DNA from: Plectrocnemia conspersa
Lineage: Eukaryota > Arthropoda > Insecta > Trichoptera > Polycentropodidae
Direction: 5' to 3'
Assembly (NCBI GenBank): GCA_009617715.1
Contig: VTFK01000068.1
Location: forward strand, 682,001-746,000
DNA length: 64,000 nt
Positions 60,991-64,000 of the stretch are shown in pieces. Each line of letters opens with the position of its first letter. The stretch's first letter is position 1. The position numbers were made by a program, and so were the translations under genes. The notes under the pieces are model-generated. The model was not told the origin of the DNA. It worked only from the letters and a program-made list of their open reading frames with translations, and ran no database searches.

Positions 60991-62091
60991 TGCAGAAACT
61001 AGATCGATTAATTTTTTTATTACGATTTTCATCCGTGAGATTAGGAAAATTTAAGAAAACCCAATATGTAATGATTGATCGGAATTATAACAATATAGTA
61101 ATTACGAAATTTAGATATCGCCACATATTACTTAGATATCTAGTAGATTGCAGTTCTCACAATCCGACAAGCGCAGTTTTCTCAAACTTTTGTTTTGCAA
61201 GAAGAAAGGATTACAAAAAAAAACGTAAATATCGCGGACGACCTAATAACTAACGACGTCCTAATCGGGGAAAGCGCCCCCATTTTTTTCGAGGTCGAGT
61301 GGTGGAAAGACCTGTATCCGTATAAAGGGCGAAAGGGAAAACGAGAAGTCCCTGGGGCGCCACTTGGACCGCCACGACCCCTTTAAAATAAAAAGCAGCA
61401 ACGAGAAGACAATGAAAAGAATCGAGGGCGCTAGTCGCCCTCCGCTGCAAAATTAGACGACGTTAATATTTCATGCAATTCGAGAATGAGAACTTTAAGA
61501 AAGACGATACTTTCCGCAACAAAATGAAATTTCTTCCTGACACCATGCCCGCTATTCAATTTCTCGTAAAAAGCTATTGCTCAGCGAATTGCCCCAGCAT
61601 CCTTGCCGTGCTCGTTTGCGAACCTATTCGCCAGATATCCTTTTCTCTGCACGTGTTCCCAACGCGGCCAATTATCAAAATGGAATTTTTCTCGCGAGCT
61701 TTGCGGCATTCTAGTGCGCGAAAAAAGGTCACCAGTAGGGGTGGTTCGGTATACGTCATATAATGGAGTGGGAGGGCGCAGCAGGGAAAGCTGAATGGGA
61801 TGACCTCGCAATTCAGCTGCTTTTCACCACTGCTGTTCAGTTCGAAAAAGGGTGTCGCAGTGCGCTAGCTATGGCTCTATATCCGTTCAGTAATGTGACA
61901 CTATAACAATAACGCGGAGTACTTCCTAATTTGATGCGGGTTCCTAAAATATTTTGAAATCAGAAATCTGAAATTTAGCACTTGTACTTTTAAATATTTG
62001 GTCTTCAAGTATGAAATTTTATAAATACAAGGAATAGTTTTATTTATTAAAGTATAATATGCACCAATATTGTCAATACACTTTAGACATT
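60991..62091. other. Unique DNA with GC-richer block
   Basis: 61240-61870 is GC-richer with overlapping open frames on both strands and no recognisable domain. No element identified. Confidence 0.55.
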
Positions 62092-62283
62092 TCAACGGAA
62101 GCTTGTACAGTCCGGCGGTGTAAAAGCCGGATCTTGAAAATCTTGAGAGTCATTGTCGGAATTAAATTGCTTTCCTATGAAAAAGTAATCAAAATTCCGA
62201 AAGAAGTAGTAATCAATGGCGGCAAGATTTGGTGAATGTGGTGGATGATGGAGAACTTTCAGCTCCAATTTTACAAATTTCAT
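62092..62283 (-). mobile_element. Mariner transposase fragment
   Basis: The minus-strand open piece reads LHHPPHSPNLAAIDYYFFRN then FDYFFIGKQFNSDND. It matches the HPPYSPDLAPSDYHFFRNLxxFLxGKxF segment that holds the third catalytic Asp (ID here). It is cut on both sides. TTAGGGGTACTCAGA begins at 62300 and reads rightwards, like the terminus at 59813, but faces away from this fragment. Confidence 0.75.
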
Positions 62284-63486
62284 ACTTGATGACCTGATAT
62301 TAGGGGTACTCAGACCTGATTGCCAACTTGACTACAGTTCTTTTACGATTCTTTATATTAATGTTTGTGAAATAAAAACTGTTCCAAATACTTTACGTCA
62401 AAAAGTATTTTATAAACGAAAGATCCAAAAACATGCCTGTACAATGGAATAAGGTTGTGCCTAAAATATGATACTAGGGGTACTTATCATTTTTTACCTA
62501 GATAACTTTGACAGTAATGACCTGATTGTCAGCTTATAAATTTACCTAAACTATGGAAGATTTTATAAATTTATCTAATGAAATATTTTATAAACTTGCC
62601 TTTGCATTTATCGATGGAGAATACATAGCATTCCCTGAATGACAGTGTTTATATAAATTTGTTTAATTTATAAAAACAGACATTTTTGGGTACCCTATAA
62701 CTGAATATAATATTGTTTCATATAATACACTAATTCTGCAAATTCATACAAAATGTGATTTAACCTTAATAAATGTTTGATTAATTTATTTTTATGTGTC
62801 ATATATAAATCAAGAAATGGCAATGGAGATACGCGTAATAATTACAGTATAATTTATCGATAAATTTATGACATTAATATTAAAAATGAAATATTAAGGC
62901 TGCATGGAGGCATACAAATTAATTTACTATTAATAAAGTATTGCATATATGCCGGATTTTCAAAAGTCTATTGTTGTTACAATACCTACTCTAGGACATG
63001 TGTTACTTCGATAATTTCAAAGGTCGCATGTTTTATTTTTAAATCTATTTTAATTTGAAACTGCAATATTAAGTGACTATGTTTGCAGCGGACAAGATCG
63101 GATGGTGTTTATTAAACTATAATGTTCACAAATTTCTCTCTGACTTACAACTAGCAAAGACAGATGTATTTATTTGACGAATAATTTGTATTTAACGTTT
63201 GTGTACCTTGTGAAGAAATTTGTCTCACTGAAAATTAATCAATTGTAAAAAATGTTACATCCTTATTAAATTACCAACATATTAAAAATTAAAAACGAAA
63301 CAAATTATCATGCTGATACAAGGATTAGCTAATAAAAATGGGGATCATTATTTTTTAAATGAAAATGTACAAGTTATTAATGCAGAAAAATCGAGTACCG
63401 ATGAAGGACAAACTTCAGCAAATCATAAACAACAAAAAAGTAATAAAAAATCAAGTCACTAATAAAAAAAACGAAAGATTTGGCAA
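62284..63486. other. AT-rich DNA with mariner-end-like words
   Basis: TAGGGGTACT occurs at about 62301 and 62474 in the same orientation, each near an ACCTGATTG(C/T)CA sequence. No gene or other element recognised. Confidence 0.5.
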
Positions 63487-63700
63487 ATGCATACTTCAAT
63501 AAAGAAGAACATCGAAAGAAAGAAAGAAAAAATAGCATTTAATTATCTTGCAACTATTCAGTCAACTAGTGTAGAATCAGAGAGAACTTTAATAAAAGTG
63601 ATCTGCATCAAAATTAGATCCACCCTAATTAATGACACGTTAACCACGTTTTGTTTTGAAGGGCTCACATTAATGATTTACTTTTTTGTTTTATACATTA
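63487..63700 (+). mobile_element. hAT transposase dimerisation-domain fossil
   Basis: The plus-strand open piece reads FNYLATIQSTSVESERTLIKV then KIRSTLINDTLTTFCF. It matches the C-terminal hAT dimerisation domain, whose hallmark is YL.IPATSA.SER.FS..G.I....R..L....L..L.F. The rest of the transposase was not seen, and termini were not found. It is not obviously the source of the element at 42381-43203. Confidence 0.72.
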
Positions 63701-64000
63701 ATTGTATAATAAATAATCACCCTTTAAAAAACCAAAATTACCAGTATTTTACCGGTATTAATTTAAAATTTAATCGACTTTTGGAAATTTACATTTAAAC
63801 AGTTACTTATATGAGTTTTAACTGTGGATTATTTTCATCGTACCTTTTATATGTTTCAATAATTACACAATAAAATACGATTTTTCATAAAATAAGATGT
63901 AGCTGATTTGAATTTGCTAAATATGGTAAGGAAGGAAACTATTAATAGTAGTAATAGTAAGCTAACAAGGAAATACACATATATAGACATAGGTAAATAT
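63701..64000. other. AT-rich end of window
   Basis: No feature recognised. Confidence 0.6.

Noticed and set aside
1..64000. CRISPR array, bacterial operon, phage or defence system
   Set aside because: No regularly spaced repeats, no ribosome-binding sites with clustered genes, and spliced eukaryotic exons are present.

Overview
This window is a piece of an animal nuclear genome, almost certainly an insect. It is AT-rich and gene-poor. The only conserved protein-coding gene I can support is an intron-rich copy of the PFTAIRE cyclin-dependent kinase (Drosophila Eip63E, vertebrate CDK14) on the minus strand. Four of its exons are present: 29486-29673, 5057-5148, 271-445 and 1-197, in transcript order. 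Splice sites are canonical and all junction phases agree. The last exon runs off the left edge inside the kinase activation segment, so the rest of the catalytic domain lies to the left. The start codon and first exon(s) were not found. They lie either in the 34 kb to the right of 29673 or outside the window. The kinase residues resemble insect Eip63E more than vertebrate CDK14. Many CpG-containing unique blocks in the introns would fit a hymenopteran, but that is a weak guess.

Everything else is intron or 5' flanking DNA. It is built from unique AT-rich sequence, short GC-richer unique blocks, and a dense, nested set of old transposable elements. The supported elements are: a Tigger/pogo element with both TIRs, TA duplications and a visible DDD catalytic triad (34011-35783); a second, internally deleted Tigger-like element (6366-7334); a Tigger-type MITE (30588-30812); a piggyBac deletion derivative with TTAA ends (15012-17067) and a separate piggyBac C-terminal fossil (about 31975-32290); several degenerate Tc1/mariner copies (about 23330-23770, 45420-46450, 49290-50221, 55240-55700, 59813-60101, 62092-62283); a non-autonomous hAT with a perfect 8-bp duplication (42381-43203) and a hAT dimerisation-domain fossil (63487-63700); a TIR element with TTA duplications, perhaps PIF/Harbinger (27774-28834); a non-LTR retrotransposon fragment (10065-11290) and a second, tiny one (60543-60677); and at least seven copies of a tRNA-derived SINE.

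A 1.2-kb unclassified repeat occurs as an inverted pair (5695-7915 and 12333-13530), with further fragments near 27.3 kb and 48.4 kb. The left copy carries the deleted Tigger as a nested insertion, and the right copy preserves the empty site.

I did not find a CRISPR array, operon, phage, defence island or other previously undescribed system. The interest lies in nested insertion history, an end structure shared by three Tigger-type elements, the SINE family, and several unclassified inverted or palindromic repeats.
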